A DNA stretch of 64,000 nucleotides from Sepioteuthis lessoniana (GCA_963585895.1 OY757904.1:154292919-154356918), one strand, 5' to 3'. Counted from the stretch's first letter, positions 44,290-55,980 are shown. Program-made: numbers and translations. Notes: a model not told the origin generated them from the letters alone.

Positions 44290-44815
44290 GGGTTGGGTCC
44301 GCTGGTTTTACAGCATGTCAACCCTTGGTGGGTTATCTAATGCTAAAGTCAGTCTTTTTTCCAGGCAATTATATGGTTTTAAGTTACTATTCTAAATGCT
44401 GCGGGCAATATTGAACAAGTCCTGGCGGCAACACCCCACAAGGCACCAACTATACGGCCACCTGCCTCTCATCACGAAAACTATCCAAGTTAGACGAACC
44501 AGACATGCAGGTCACTGCTGGAGAAGCAGGGACGAGCTCATAAGTGATGTACTTCTATGGACCCCTACATATGGCCGGGCAAAGGCGGGACGACCAGTTC
44601 GAACATACATTCAGCAGCTATGTGAGGATACGGGATGTGGCCCTGAAGACCTGCCGGAGGTGATGAACGATAGGGAGAAGTGGCGAGAGAGGGTCAGGGA
44701 TATCCGAGCCTGCGGCACGACATGATGATGATGATTCTAATTTGATAACAATAATCATTTGTTTGCACACAGTTAATAGTTTCAAGTATTTTAAGTTATA
44801 TAATTTCAAGATACG
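44290..44815 (-). repeat. Family A copy split by an RTE insertion
   Basis: Tail GGTTTTACAGCATGTCAACC and GGGTTATCTAATGCTAAAG before the insertion, and array units (GTTTGCACACAGTTAATAG) after it. Confidence -1.
44390..44735 (+). mobile_element. RTE-like LINE 3' end, open for 109 codons
   Basis: MLRAILNKSWRQHPTRHQLY through HCWRSRDELISDVLLWTPTY, QQLCEDTGCGPEDLPE and MNDREKWRERVRDI to a TGA and an ATG tail. No stops, so this is the cleanest terminal region in the window. Flanking ATTCTAA on both sides could be a target duplication. Confidence -1.
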
Positions 44816-45025
44816 GCAATATAGAATCTTGTTCTCTTGAGGTTTCTCTGATACAGTCATCGCAAACTTCTTTAATAGAAGCCTGCGGGATAGCTTTTTA
44901 AATTTTTTTTTTTTTTTTGATGGGCTTGGAAAATTATAACTTAACCACATAGTTAAAAAAAAAAAGAAAGAAGCATAGAAAAATCAATTATCTAAAAAGA
45001 CGATGACATTACTTGACTGTGTTGA

Positions 45026-45160
45026 GGGGCACCTCTGGTGGTGTAATGGTTAGCAAACTAGACTAGCAAACCTACACGAGTGAGTTCGAGTCTCATTGGG
45101 TGCCCCATTCGTTTGGCCTTGTGCTACATCGAAGCAAAGAGCTTCGAAAATTACTACTTG
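45026..45160 (+). repeat. SINE family F with tRNA-like head
   Basis: GGGGCACC (45026-45033) pairs with GGTGCCCC (45099-45106) as an acceptor-like stem. D-arm-like TGGTGTAATGGTTAGCA and T-arm-like GTGAGTTCGAGTCTCAT lie between. A 3' body with GGCCTTGTGC and AAGCAAAGAGCTTCG follows. Treated as a SINE rather than a true tRNA because the same body recurs several times and the anticodon arm is not clean. Confidence -1.
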
Positions 45161-45164
45161 ACTG

Positions 45165-46010
45165 TGTTGAGGAAAAGTAATGATGTTCTGTGTTAAAAAT
45201 AAAGCGTATAATTAGGGCACACGGCACTTAAGAGGCTATTGTTCGTGAGTTCGATTCTCACTGGGTTTCCAATTTTTATAGCGTTGAGTCAAAGCTAAGC
45301 TAAACTTAGTAAATAATAAAAGAATAACATTAAGGGTTTTCGGACTATTATGGTTAACGGAATCAGAATAGGCGATCCGGTGGATTCAATGAAGGACGTA
45401 TTTCTAAGTGTAGATCCCCGTGTTCAACTTTATTGTTAGTTCCACAATGTGTCGTGTGTTTCACGGATGAAACGTGGAAATAACAATGAAGATAATAGTC
45501 TGAAAATCCTTATTGATAAAATTTATTAAGCTTCGTCTCAGAAATTTAAAGAATAAAACTTTCTCTGTGGAATGTTTAAATTATATAACTGACAATAAAT
45601 TTGACTTCTGAAAATGCATAAGGTTGGGAATTAGATTTTGATACAAAATAGTGTAGCAGCAGTCTTTCAAAAGAGTATGTTGAAGCTGATCCATCCTCAA
45701 AATATGGTCCCACAGTAGATTATACCATTTTATAGAGGGGTGATAGGTGTAATGAGGGTGCAGTGACTTACATAGAATTATAACTTGAGACTATAGAAAG
45801 AATCCAATTGTTTGGGGTGGGTATTAGCGAAAAAAGGTTGGAAACCATTGCATTAACCTATCTGAATTACTGTCTTCCTTTTCGTTGTTATGGTAACATC
45901 ATTCAGACAATTGTAGACTTAGATTTCATGAAAAACTCGATATCTGCATTGCACATGTTCAGACCGTAAATAACCCCGGCTTTGCAGATGTTGTCTTGAT
46001 CCCAACTCAA
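45165..46010. other. Mostly unassigned, with a partial family F and a possible hAT end
   Basis: 45220-45320 has a decayed F copy (GTGAGTTCGATTCTCACTGG). GGTTGGAAACCATTG at about 45836 resembles a hAT terminus but no partner was found. Confidence -1.
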
Positions 46011-46016
46011 GTACAT

Positions 46017-46575
46017 GACTGGTTGTTTTGTTTTACAACGTATAAACCCTTTTCGGGTCATTTAACGCCGAATTAAATTTCAAACAATTCAGTTTAGTAT
46101 AAGTATAGTTTTTGATTACCAAGATTTAAAAGTCAAAACAGTTCTATTTTAAACTATTCAGTGAAGCATAAGTACGCAGTTTAGATCTATTTAAAAACAG
46201 TACTATTTCAAACAATTCAGTTTAGCATTAGTACAAAGTCTTGTTCTATTTGACCCATAGATAAGACCCTTGTAGGTGTTATCACTCCGAACTGAGTGGA
46301 CCTGGGAGCGATGGCAATGAAGGGGTACTCCGCGTTCCCCAAAGCTCCTGCATTACTGGAATCTCACTATCAGATTGTTTAATGTCATATCCAGGACACT
46401 CGTTGGGAGGGGGAGTCTTACCCCTCTGCAGAGGTACAGTCGGTGTATTCTACAGCCCCCAGGCGACTGGGCAATACTGAAGTACAAGTTTCTTCCATAT
46501 TACGAAATGGTGTTGAGCAGAGAAGCAATTATTATTTCTTTGTCTGGGAGCAAACTTTAAGTGTTTGAAACTCCC
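46017..46575 (-). repeat. Family A copy plus extra 5' flank
   Basis: Tail, type 1 array, body with GAGTGGACCTGGGAGCGATG and the CAGCCCCCAGGCGACTGGGC end, then about 90 bases (46490-46575) also present, inverted, next to the copy at 48 kb. Confidence -1.
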
Positions 46576-46686
46576 TTCCCACAAAAAGAGAAAAGAAAAA
46601 AAAACTAAAACTATTTTCTGTCCCACAATCACATCAATATTTTTATTATTCTCTTACTGGAGAGGAGGAAGAGAAGGAAAGAAGTA

Positions 46687-46732
46687 GAAGAAGGGGAGGA
46701 GGAGGAGGAGGAGGAGGAGGAGGAGGAGGAGG
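46687..46732. repeat. (GGA)n microsatellite
   Basis: About 14 GGA/GAG units. Confidence -1.
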
Positions 46733-46769
46733 ATAAGAAAGAGTAGAAATGAAACCCAAGTTTCAAAGT

Positions 46770-46920
46770 GCTGGACTGCATCCTCGAAGTTGTGAGTTCA
46801 ATTTCCAGTCACGCTATTACGTTCAGGCATGAACCCTCTTATCCCCTCCAGCTATCATGACTTTGGCATTAGATTACCAACAAAGGTATGCCATTAAACA
46901 AAAAACCCAAAACCAACCCA
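46770..46920 (+). repeat. SINE family E copy (internally deleted)
   Basis: GTGAGTTCAATTTCCAGTCA, CGCTATTACGTTCAGGCATG, CCAGCTATCATGACTTTGGC and CAAAGGTATGCCATTAAAC. Confidence -1.
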
Positions 46921-46924
46921 ATTT

Positions 46925-47740
46925 TCAATGACGTTAGCGTCATTTTAAAGTGAACATTCGAAAATAAAAATACCGGAAAGATAACTGGTATACATGCCTA
47001 TTGGTAAGACAAATATCGTTTGGACATTTTAGTTACGTTGAAAACAAGACCCCTTTCTAAAATCATCGAAAACAAACATTTTTTTTCAAATTTGACAAAT
47101 TGACTGATTATTGGAAAGTCTTCTGAAAGCTAAGCAACAAAAATTAGTTGCAAAAAATTCTTTTCTATTTTCATTATTTATTTTATTTTCATTATTTATC
47201 TATTTTTAAATTTTTTTATATGGGACCATTTTAGTTCAGATGTGCCCGATCAGTGATGTCTTCAGATAAAAGAGAACGTTGAGTGGTAATCTGAAAGAGA
47301 AGGGACAACTCTCAAATATCCAAAGATTATCTCCCTTGTCATGTCACACGTCCTCATTTTTTTTCATCGTTATATGAATCAATTAACCTCAGATGAATCT
47401 TGTAGCGTAACTGTGACAGGAAAATTGCAGAGTGGAATGGCCTAAGACGAGACTGAAAAAGATTCATCACTGCAATGACAATTGGCGCTTTGGTTTTAAA
47501 ATATTTGACAGGTGGCGCCACCAGTCGTCTAGACCTTTTAGTGCCACTGCCTCAGTTACCCTCTGAACCGTCCCTTGCGACTGTGCCCCCGTATGACCGA
47601 ATATCTGAAAAGATATCACCGCTCGAGTGTCACACGTCAGAGATAATTACGACATTTTGTTAGTTATTTGTTGGCTGTCTTTTCAATCGGTCGCGTGGCG
47701 ACAAGGGAAGTCCAGCCAAGAATTTTGGGAAAGACTGGAG
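46925..47740. other. Unassigned stretch with a GC-rich patch
   Basis: 47490-47650 is GC-rich (GGTGGCGCCACC palindrome at about 47511). A 62-codon frame crosses it (MTIGALVLKYLTGGATSRLD onward); no family was recognised. Confidence -1.
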
Positions 47741-47744
47741 AGAA

Positions 47745-48690
47745 TTCGAGGATGAAAAAAGTTAATGCACGATGGAATCATATTGTGACAGGCAAGAAAA
47801 AATGTTTTGCATCCTTGTTCGATGTTAATTTTTTCTGGCTGGAACAAACACATGCAAACGAACAAATGGTATATGCACAAACCAGCACCTGTCCTTGATA
47901 CTGACTCACGAAAACTCCTATGGGACTTTCACATACAAACGGATCATCTAATCTCGGCCAGAAGACCAGACCTTATAGTAATCAAAAAAAAAAAAAAAAA
48001 AAAGAAATAAAAGAAAAAAAAAGAAAAAAGAAAGAAAAAGAAAAAGAAAAAAGAGGTTTCGAGTACTTAAAGTTTGCTCCTAGACAAAGAAATAATAATT
48101 GCTTCTCTGCTTTACGCCATTTCGTAATATGGAAGAAACTTGTAGTTTCCTGGGGTGGGGCTGTAGAATACACCAACTGCACCTCTGCAAAGGGATAAGA
48201 CTCTCCCTCCCAACGAGTGTTCTGGATATGACACTAAACAAGTTGATAGTGAGGTTCCAGTAATGCAGGAGCTTTGGGGAATGCGGAGTACCCCTTCATT
48301 GCCATCGCTCCCATGTACACTCTGTGCACTTTGCTGTACCGGCTGACCAAAGAATAAAACTGAAAGAAAGAGAAAAGAAGGATAAGTACCAGGACCTTGC
48401 TAGGTAATTGAAAAAAAAAACAAACAATGGAACATGAAGGTGTCAATTATACTAATAGTGATTGGTAAATTTGGTGCAGTAACTAAAGGATTATTAAAGA
48501 GACTGGAGGACTTGGAATTAAGAAGACGAGTGGAGACCACCCAAACTTCTGCTTTTTTAAGATCGGTCAGAATACTGAGAAAAGTCTTCGAGATTTGAGG
48601 AGACTTGTTGTCATTCAAACTCCAGTGAAAGACCATCAGCTAACGCTAATGGGAAAAACTCTCAAGGTGTAGTAATAATAATAATCTCAT
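47745..48690 (+). mobile_element. L2 LINE 3' part split by an inverted family A segment
   Basis: Frames give KWYMHKPAPVLDTDSRKLLW, DFHIQTDHLISARRPDLIVI (endonuclease-like RPD motif) into an A-rich run (47985-48055), then the nested segment, then PADQRIKLKERE, KDKYQDLAR and RRVETTQTSAF-like remnants, ending in TAATAATAATAATCTC (about 48668). Confidence -1.
48056..48337 (+). repeat. Family A 5' body with flank, nested in L2
   Basis: GAGTACTTAAAGTTTGCTCC to CGTAATATGGAAGAAACTTG matches the inverse of 46490-46575. Then GGGGCTGTAGAATACACC, CACCTCTGCAAAGGG and CATTGCCATCGCTCCCATG. The copy lacks array and tail. Confidence -1.
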
Positions 48691-48839
48691 TTGGTCTAAT
48701 ATATAAACTGAATTAATATTCTTTGTAGATTTGAATGGTTCCTTTTAATATCATTTTAAATATTTTTATGCTAAAATACTTCTGTTTGCCAGCTAACAAA
48801 TCCCATGTAGTACCAGAGACGTTCATTTAGCTTTTACAA

Positions 48840-49135
48840 GATCGATTTGGTGTAATGGTTATCGTCGCAGGAATTGGACACGGCGACACGAGTTCAAATC
48901 CTGGACGAGACTGATTGCATTTCACATAGCACTAATACCCTTGGGAAAGGTATGAATCCAATTATTCTCCCTCCAGCTATGGGTAAATAGTAGGGCAGAC
49001 TAAGTTCTTCAGCCTTGGTGAGGCAACTAGTCTAGGAGAAAGAAAACTCTGAATTCAAACCTGTTAAACTCCGCTTAAAAAATTGACCTTGTGTCATATC
49101 CTGCCCGAGCGGAGGGGTTGGGTAAATATGATAAA
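48840..49135 (+). repeat. SINE family C, near full-length
   Basis: Box A-like TGGTGTAATGGTTATCG (about 48849), box B-like CGAGTTCAAATCCTGG (about 48888), core AATACCCTTGGGAAAGGTAT and CCAGCTATGGGTAAATAGTA, then CTAGTCTAGGAGAAAGAAAA, CCTTGTGTCATATCCTGCCC and the GAGGGGTTGGGTAAATAT end. Reference copy of the family. Confidence -1.
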
Positions 49136-49294
49136 TTTATTTATCTTAGACAAAATGAAAGACAAGAAAAACCGACAGGTTTCGCAATTTCTGAGGAAAA
49201 ATAAAAAAAGCAAATAGATTAATATTGTTTTCCTATTTTCAATCGTTTATTTATTTGTGCTTGGCCAATATTAATTTCTGCAGTATCAATTACC

Positions 49295-49410
49295 TACAGC
49301 TGTGGGAGAAGTAGATTCATGCCTTTCCCAAGGATATTAGTGAGAAGTAGACACTATTCAACTGAAAATCTGCATTCTGTGTCAATAACCATTACGCTAT
49401 CCCATAATAT
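49295..49410 (-). repeat. SINE family C remnant
   Basis: CTACAGCTGTGGGAGAAGTA, TGCCTTTCCCAAGGATATTA and CAATAACCATTACGCTATCC, the reverse of core and head. Confidence -1.
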
Positions 49411-49434
49411 CTTGTTTTATAATTTGTAATGTTT

Positions 49435-49870
49435 GTTTTCTTTGTTTCATGGCATATCCATCTTCATGGGTTATTTAATGCCAAATCCATCTTTGTAGAA
49501 GAACTTTTGTGATACTATTTAACTTATAGCAAAAGGAATAAAGGGGTTCATGCCTTTCCCAAAGATATTATTCGGAAAGTGAACGTAATAACGTGACTGG
49601 ATTTCAAACTCGCTTCCTTTGAGGCTGTTGTCAAGCCACTACGCCACAGGATTGGATTGGATTTTTTTGTTTAATGGCATATCAACTCTTTTTAGGTTAT
49701 TTAACAGTAGTGGTGCTATTTAACCCATAGCTGGGAGGATAAGGGGGTTCATACCTTTCCCAAGGGTCTTTGCCCGAAAGTGAACGTAATAGCGCGACTG
49801 GAGTACGAACTCGCGTACTACGATTCCGCAGTCCATCGCTTTAACCATTACACCACGAGGACACCCCCAC
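49435..49870 (-). repeat. Two tandem SINE family E copies
   Basis: Both start with the tail (GGCATATCCATCTTCATGGG; GGCATATCAACTCTTTTTAG) and carry CCTTTCCCAA(A/G)G and GAAAGTGAACGTAATA. The second reaches AACCATTACACCACGAGGAC, the tRNA-like 5' end. Confidence -1.
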
Positions 49871-49879
49871 TACGCCACA

Positions 49880-50760
49880 GGGACTTTCCCTCTGTTTTTA
49901 ATATGTCCCATTTAATACCAAAGAGGTTTTGTATAGCTTCAATAAAATCCTACTCAGGCATTACCCTTCTCCTAAGATACGTTTTAAGCAATGATTCGCA
50001 GTGATGTTTTTACTCGGGCAAATTCTTATTGGTTTATTAAATGATTATAGTCAATTTCACTCACAGGCTAAAATGCGTCGATTTAGTAAAAACTTTTACT
50101 TCTCAGCAGATTTTTCGAGATATGATACGAACCATAAATGTGTCTATGTTTCATCATTGTTATCATGGCAAATAATTACGTTGATCTTTTTTTTGTATGT
50201 CACGTTTTCCGAAGTAGCGTAAGATGAAAGACACGATTCCTACTAATAAGTCAGTGGACGTTTTAACATTTTGTTTTAGAAAAAATTATATCTTATCTGG
50301 GTCATAAGATACAGAGATTACCCTGTACATATCAAAGGCCAATTTTAAAAGCCCCTTCCAATATTTGACCTACGAACATTTTCACGACTGTTCTTGAATT
50401 TAACATTCAGGAACTTCTGAGACAATAATGTGTAAAACTATCATTTTGTATTCATATGCAGTCAGTTAATTTTTTAATAATTTTAGTTTTTATACCTTCG
50501 ATAATTTTTAGAAAAATCATTATAATTTCAAGGGTTATTAGGAATTCAATTTTTTGCTTTTATTGTAACCACAATATTTCGACCGGTATATTTTCTGGTC
50601 ATCATCAATTGCACAATCTGTTTGAAAGATATCTTCTATAATTTTAAGATTTTTTATAATCATTCTAACAGTTAATTGGACTATTAGTAGAGAAGAGGAA
50701 AATCTCGTATTTTGTTTTGGCGCGCAATTTAATTCAACACTGAATTTCACCCAATCAGGA
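49880..50760. other. Unassigned stretch
   Basis: AT-rich. CACAATATTTCGACCGGTAT with TTTTCTGGTCATCATCAA near 50570-50612 resembles the conserved ends of some retroelements, but no element body was identified. Confidence -1.
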
Positions 50761-51290
50761 TGACTTATCCTATTCAGCCCGGACCTTCATTTCCGGCTAG
50801 CAAAACGGGTGAGCGGCCAAACCCTCTCTCTTCGGTTTGAGACGGCGACCAGAACAGACGTGCCTCTGGTCGTCCCTGCTTAGCGATGCTTTTTAGCTAA
50901 ATAAGCCACCCAGTGTGGACATCTCACTGTGGATTTAACACTAGCAGCAGCAACATGGACACTCAACGAGGGAACCATCTAATTTATGGATTCTTTACGA
51001 GGAATCCCAGTTGAACATAAATTAGAAACATTCAGCATGCCTTCCACAGGCACCACTTCATGTCACCCCAAAAATTGACTATGTCGATCCGAGCGTAACC
51101 CCGCTCTCGACAACATGGAGATATCACAGACTCTCTTCCAAAAACCAGATACAAAACTACACGGTGACCTTAAACACATCCCTCACACGTCCAACAACAC
51201 GCTGCCATCTCAACATCCCGCTAAGCCATTTCGTCTCCAACACTAACAAGCCGAAACACCACGAGTCTTGCAGCACCAAAAACAAACCAT
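50761..51290. other. GC-rich island of unknown nature
   Basis: About 500 bases much richer in G and C than the surroundings (GCCCGGACCTTCATTTCCGG; GAGACGGCGACCAGAACAGA; CACGTCCAACAACACGCTGC), with no long frame on either strand. It could be a retroelement UTR/LTR, a non-coding first exon or a promoter. Confidence -1.
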
Positions 51291-51820
51291 ATTCAAAGCT
51301 GCAAATAAAGAACTTTCGTTGTTGTGTTGTTAAAGCAAAGTTTAGTAATTTATTCGTGTGCCTAAAAAATATAGTGTTAAACAAAATAACCATTTCACTC
51401 ACGGCTATATATTTACTGAATTCTTGTTGTTGTTAGTATCTTTCGACTGAGCAATTCTACGGCGTTCTTATTGTGTACTCTGTACAAGCCGTAACAAAAA
51501 AAAAAAAAAAGACCAAAACATTTTCCCTTTTAGTACAATTTCGAAAATCTAAATAGCTGTATGGGATATTGTTAATTATTCAAGTGATAGTAAAACCCAT
51601 AAATAAGTACACCCCAAACAGTTTGTCCTAAAAGGTTAATTAAGGGTTCTATTGTAGCTGTAGAAATGATTGATTGATTTTAACAGCATGTCAACCCGTC
51701 AATAGTTATTTTATATCTACAGCCTACGGATAATATTGCACACGGTGATATGATAAGGAGTATTCTAGTCTAATACAAATAATTTGTACTCAGCTGTATA
51801 GTTTCAAGTATTCCTATTTA
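51291..51820. other. Unassigned stretch
   Basis: AT-rich with a poly-A patch (51494-51511). GATTTTAACAGCATGTCAAC near 51675 is a diverged shared tail. Confidence -1.
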
Positions 51821-51821
51821 A

Positions 51822-52390
51822 TTTGCCTAGTCGCCTGGGGCTATAGAAAACACCGACTGCTTCTCTGCAGAGGAATAAGACCCCCCCCCACCAACGAGTG
51901 TCCTGATATGACACTAAACAATCAGATGTTGAAGTACAATTAATGCTGGAGCTTTGGGGAATACGGAGTACCCATTCATTGCCATTGCTCACAGGTCCAC
52001 TCTAGCCCGGAATGGTAGCACCTGATAAGGGTCCTATCTATGGGTTAGATAGAACAAAACCGTGGTTTTGACAATTAATCTGTGTACTTAAATTTAAACT
52101 GCGGATTTATGCTAAACTGAATTGTTTGAAATGGAATTGTTTTTGACATTGAAACTCTACTTACACTAAACTGCATTGTTTGATATAGAACTTTTGTTTT
52201 AGTATTAAACTGAATTGGCTGAATTAGAACTGTTTGAATAAATTGAATAGCTTGAAAAAGAATTTTTTTGACAAACTGTGTATTCATGCTAAAATGAATT
52301 GTTTGAAATAGAACTATTTGCATAAAAATGGATTTGGCGTTAAATAACCTATAAAGGTTGATATGCCATAAAACCCAAACAACTAACCAT
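51822..52390 (+). repeat. Family A, complete copy
   Basis: TAGTCGCCTGGGGCTATAGA, body, CTATCTATGGGTTAGATAGA, type 1 array, AAAAATGGATTTGGCGTTAA and GGTTGATATGCCATAAAACC. All modules are present. Confidence -1.
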
Positions 52391-52860
52391 CCACAACCTA
52401 TTTAATTCAAATAAATGGTTTCTAGTAACTAATAATTATAATATTCAGTAATCAGTTATTGATACAACTAACGACTCTTAATACAAAATTTGATAGTGTT
52501 AACATGTGCATAAAAAGCAGGTAAAATAATTCACCTACAATTTAAGAAAAGCATAAGTATTTCATTTAACCGAAATGACACATTAACAGAAAATATGACA
52601 AACAAAGATAGTTACAATACGTAACACTGCCGGCCAAGCTATTACTAAAAGTCTTTTCTTGCTGATATCCGTCCGACTACTTGTCCTTTCGACTTCTGTC
52701 CACGTCGTCTTATGTCCACCGACTAATGTGCCATCTCAACGGCTCGGTACCTCAATCCATATTATCCAGGAACCTGTCACTTCTGTCCACTGGCGATCGG
52801 TGTTCAGTCGCCAGTGTCCTATATGATTTTATTCCTATATGACACAAATAATTTGTAGTT
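52391..52860. other. Unassigned stretch with a GC-richer patch
   Basis: 52630-52810 is GC-richer and repeats ACTTCTGTCCAC twice (52690 and 52779). No coding frame. Confidence -1.
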
Positions 52861-52864
52861 ATCT

Positions 52865-53160
52865 AGTATTCCTACCAAATACAATAATGTATAAGGAGAT
52901 CTATTTGGGACACTATAGATGGGACACTAACAGGTGGAACTGGGAGTGATGGCAATTAAGAGACACTCCTCAGATATTCTGAATTTGAGTCTCACTTACA
53001 GATTGAGGTCAGTGTCTAATTTAGGACACCTGCCTTTTGGCGGTATCTTACGCCCCTTCAGGGTACCCAGTCAACTTATTCTTAGACCCATCGACACGAT
53101 GATTAATCAAGTTAAAGTATCACCCATGAATAAGTATACCACGAACAATTTTTCATGAAA
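52865..53160 (-). repeat. Variant family A (A') copy
   Basis: GGGACACTATAGATGGGACA, CAGGTGGAACTGGGAGTGAT, CAGATTGAGGTCAGTGTCTA and TCTTACGCCCCTTCAGGGTA. Confidence -1.
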
Positions 53161-54175
53161 AATAACTTTTCTTTTAAACCAAAGATAGCAAAATACTATT
53201 AGTTCTGTTAGATCACTATACAATCAAAACAGTTATTATTAGGTATTATCTATTACCAAACTGAATAGAGTTAAAACTCTGCAACCAAAAACATGTATAT
53301 CTATATATTTAAACAATCCATACGTCCTGGGCTGGATGTGATACAAAATCAATTAAGCAGAGTACAGCCAGTTGCAGTTCAAAATTTATTTTCTCCGAGA
53401 CAGATTTCTTAATAAAGGCTTAAGAATGTTGTTAAAAAGTATCCCCTTTTCATCACCAGTTACAAGTTGATTCGAGAACGGAACGCCTAAATACGGTTAC
53501 AGTTTATTGTGTTCATTTCACTGCTATGGAAGGTAAACATCAAAATAACTAACATAATCAAGTTAGTAAGAATAATTTTCAAGTAGTGTTTTGTTTTGAT
53601 CACTATCAACTTCAACTAATCTACAAAATATCACAATAATTTTATTTCGCATTTTTCCTACTTGACATTAAGACATTTTATAGAGGGGAGGGAGTGATTC
53701 ATTCGTGGCCTTTACAAAAATGACCCTTCTATAGGGACACTTCGGACGTCGAGTAATTAACTCCGTCCCCCTTTTAGACAAGAGGACATGAAACCTACCG
53801 AATAATAATCTTTATCCACTGAAACGCCCGAAGGCAGGTAAGTATCTACAGTCCGAAACTTCGCAAACCCTTTTCTCCATGATCTGAGAAAATATTTTTT
53901 TGAGGGGGGGGGTTTCAGGGGCCTTCTTAAGATTAAAATTGGATGAATAAATAAATAAATAAATATGCTGAAACTGTTTTTTCTTTGATCTTCGATAAGC
54001 AAAAGTATGTTAATTTTGATAATATTTTTCTTCTCAAAAAATTAAATGCTGATATGACAACATCACAAGACAATCAAAATAATTTTTGAACGTTAGCATT
54101 AGTACATACAAATATCAAAAGATAAATAGACAGAAGCTTTTAGTCAACTTCATCGACACTTCAATTCAAAAGATG
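53161..54175. other. Unassigned stretch
   Basis: AT-rich. A decayed family C piece may lie near 53320-53410 (TCCTGGGCTGGATGTGATAC). No gene recognised. Confidence -1.
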
Positions 54176-54177
54176 TA

Positions 54178-54378
54178 TTGGGATGTCCTCGTGGTGTAAT
54201 GGTTAAAGCGTTGGACAGCGAGCTCGAAATCCAATCGCGCTATTACGTTCCCTTTCGGACAAATACCCTTGGGAAACATATGAATCCTTATCCTCCCATC
54301 TATGGGTTAAATAGTATCACTGCTGTTCTTCTAGAAGGATGGCTTCGGCATTAAATAACCCACGAAGGTTGATGTGTA
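54178..54378 (+). repeat. SINE family E, complete with tRNA-like head
   Basis: GGATGTCCTCGTGGTGTAAT and GGTTAAAGCGTTGGAC (tRNA-like), AGCTCGAAATCC (box B-like), CGCTATTACGTTCCCTTTCG, ATACCCTTGGGAAA, ATGGGTTAAATAGTATCACT, CTTCTAGAAGGATGGCTTCG and tail GAAGGTTGATGTG. Best family E copy. Confidence -1.
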
Positions 54379-54491
54379 CCCCCCAAAAAAGAGAGAAGAT
54401 GCATTAAAACTCAGAAAGAAAGTTGTTATAGACTGGAGGCAAAAGAGAAGCTTCAATGTATTATGCATAACGTTTAGTTTTAGGAATAAAA

Positions 54492-55070
54492 AGGTTGGTT
54501 GGTTGGTTGGTTGGATTTTATGGCATATCAAGATTTGTTGGTTATTTAACGCCAAATCCATTTTATGTAAATAATGAGTTTTATTTCAAACAGTTTAGCA
54601 TGATTACACAGTTTGTCAAAAACATTTCTATTTAAGACTATTCAGTTTATTCAAACAGTTATATATAACAATTCAGTTTAGTGTAAGTACAATTTCAATG
54701 TCAAAAACAGTTCATGTTCAAACAATTCAGTTTAGTATAAGCACGCAGTTTAAATGTAAGTACGGTTTAATTGTGAAAATCATTTCTATTTCAATCTATT
54801 CAGTTTAATCAAACAATTCAGTTTAGCATAAGTACGCCGTTAGTTCTATTTAACCCATAGATAGGACCCTTATCAAGTGCAACCACTCCGGCCCAGAGTG
54901 GACCTGGGAGCGATAGCAATGAAGGGGTACTCCGCATTCCCCAACGCTCCTGCATTACTGGAACCTCACCATCAGATTGTTTAGTGTCAAATCAGGACAC
55001 TCCTTGGGGGAGTCTTATCCCTCTGCAGAGATGCAGTCGGTGTATTATACAGCCCCAAAGGATTAAAAAG
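54492..55070 (-). repeat. Family A, complete copy
   Basis: An (AACC/GGTT)n tail start, GGCATATCAAGATTTGTTGG, type 1 array, body with GAGTGGACCTGGGAGCGATA, CTCTGCAGAG palindrome and the GCAGTCGGTGTATTATACAG end. Confidence -1.
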
Positions 55071-55261
55071 GGTCAACATTTAATTTATGAATATTTCAAT
55101 ACAAAATTCAAATTTGGAAGTATGATAATAGAAAATCTAAAAAGATTTGTATGCGGTTAATTAAAGTTCTAATCTTCATGATGTGTAAATTGAATTAAAA
55201 CTGTGATCTAGATGTCCGAACTGTCAATAAATAGTTAATACAATAAATAAAAGGTAAGTAA

Positions 55262-55500
55262 TGAACATATTTGATGCCAAATTGCTTAACACTCAGCACT
55301 GTAGGATAAAGGATCAAGGGTAAAGTGGAGCAATCCCGGGAATGGAGTAGCACCTTCCTCTACACCACGGTGTAGTAGATATTGAAAAGGGAGCCTTCGG
55401 GTCTCCCTCGACTAAGGTCGCCAACTTAACTTACTTTTCTTCTACAAGGATGGCTTCGGCATTGAATAACCGGCAAAAGCTGATATGCAATTAAATAAAG
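55262..55500 (+). repeat. SINE family D 3' part fused to a family E tail
   Basis: GCTTAACACTCAGCACTG through GGTCGCCAACTTAACTTACT (D end), directly followed by CTTCTACAAGGATGGCTTCG and AAAGCTGATATGCAATTAAA (E end). Confidence -1.
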
Positions 55501-55624
55501 AATCCGAACTGAATCGAATCGAATTAAATAGGAAAGGATTTGGCTGGATAAAAAACACAAGATGATTATAGATTAAAATTTAAATTTAGCTCAAAACGGA
55601 GCGCGAGTTGCCACTTACACAGTT

Positions 55625-55745
55625 TATATCTATTTAGCATAGTTTAGTACAAGGCTATAATTATGAAGCACATGGTGAGAATCGAAATCACAAACAATAG
55701 TTCGCTTGTTGATCTCGCTAACTATTACATCACGACAGTTAGTCA
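55625..55745 (-). repeat. SINE family F remnant
   Basis: TTAGTACAAGGCTATAATTA, GGTGAGAATCGAAATCAC and CTAACTATTACATCACGAC. Confidence -1.
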
Positions 55746-55764
55746 CTACTAGTTTACATATATA

Positions 55765-55885
55765 TTCACTCGACCCTTACGCCACGAGCAGTATGTGACA
55801 CAAGGTCAATTTTTAAACAGAGTAAAGATGGTTTGAATTCAGTTTTCCACCTCTTAGACTGGTCTTCTAACTGAGGCCCTTATTC
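55765..55885 (-). repeat. SINE family C remnant
   Basis: TCGACCCTTACGCCACGAGC, GTGACACAAGGTCAATTTTT, TTAGACTGGTCTTC. Confidence -1.
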
Positions 55886-55944
55886 ATCGCTGGCGAAAAT
55901 GCACAGTCAATTATATGCCTAAATTTTAAAAAAATGGTGTTTTG

Positions 55945-55949
<5 letters not shown>

Positions 55950-55980
<31 letters not shown>

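Noticed and set aside
48849-48912. Genuine tRNA gene
   Set aside because: Box A- and box B-like sequences are present, but no clean cloverleaf closes, and the same head with the same downstream core recurs several times, which marks a SINE.
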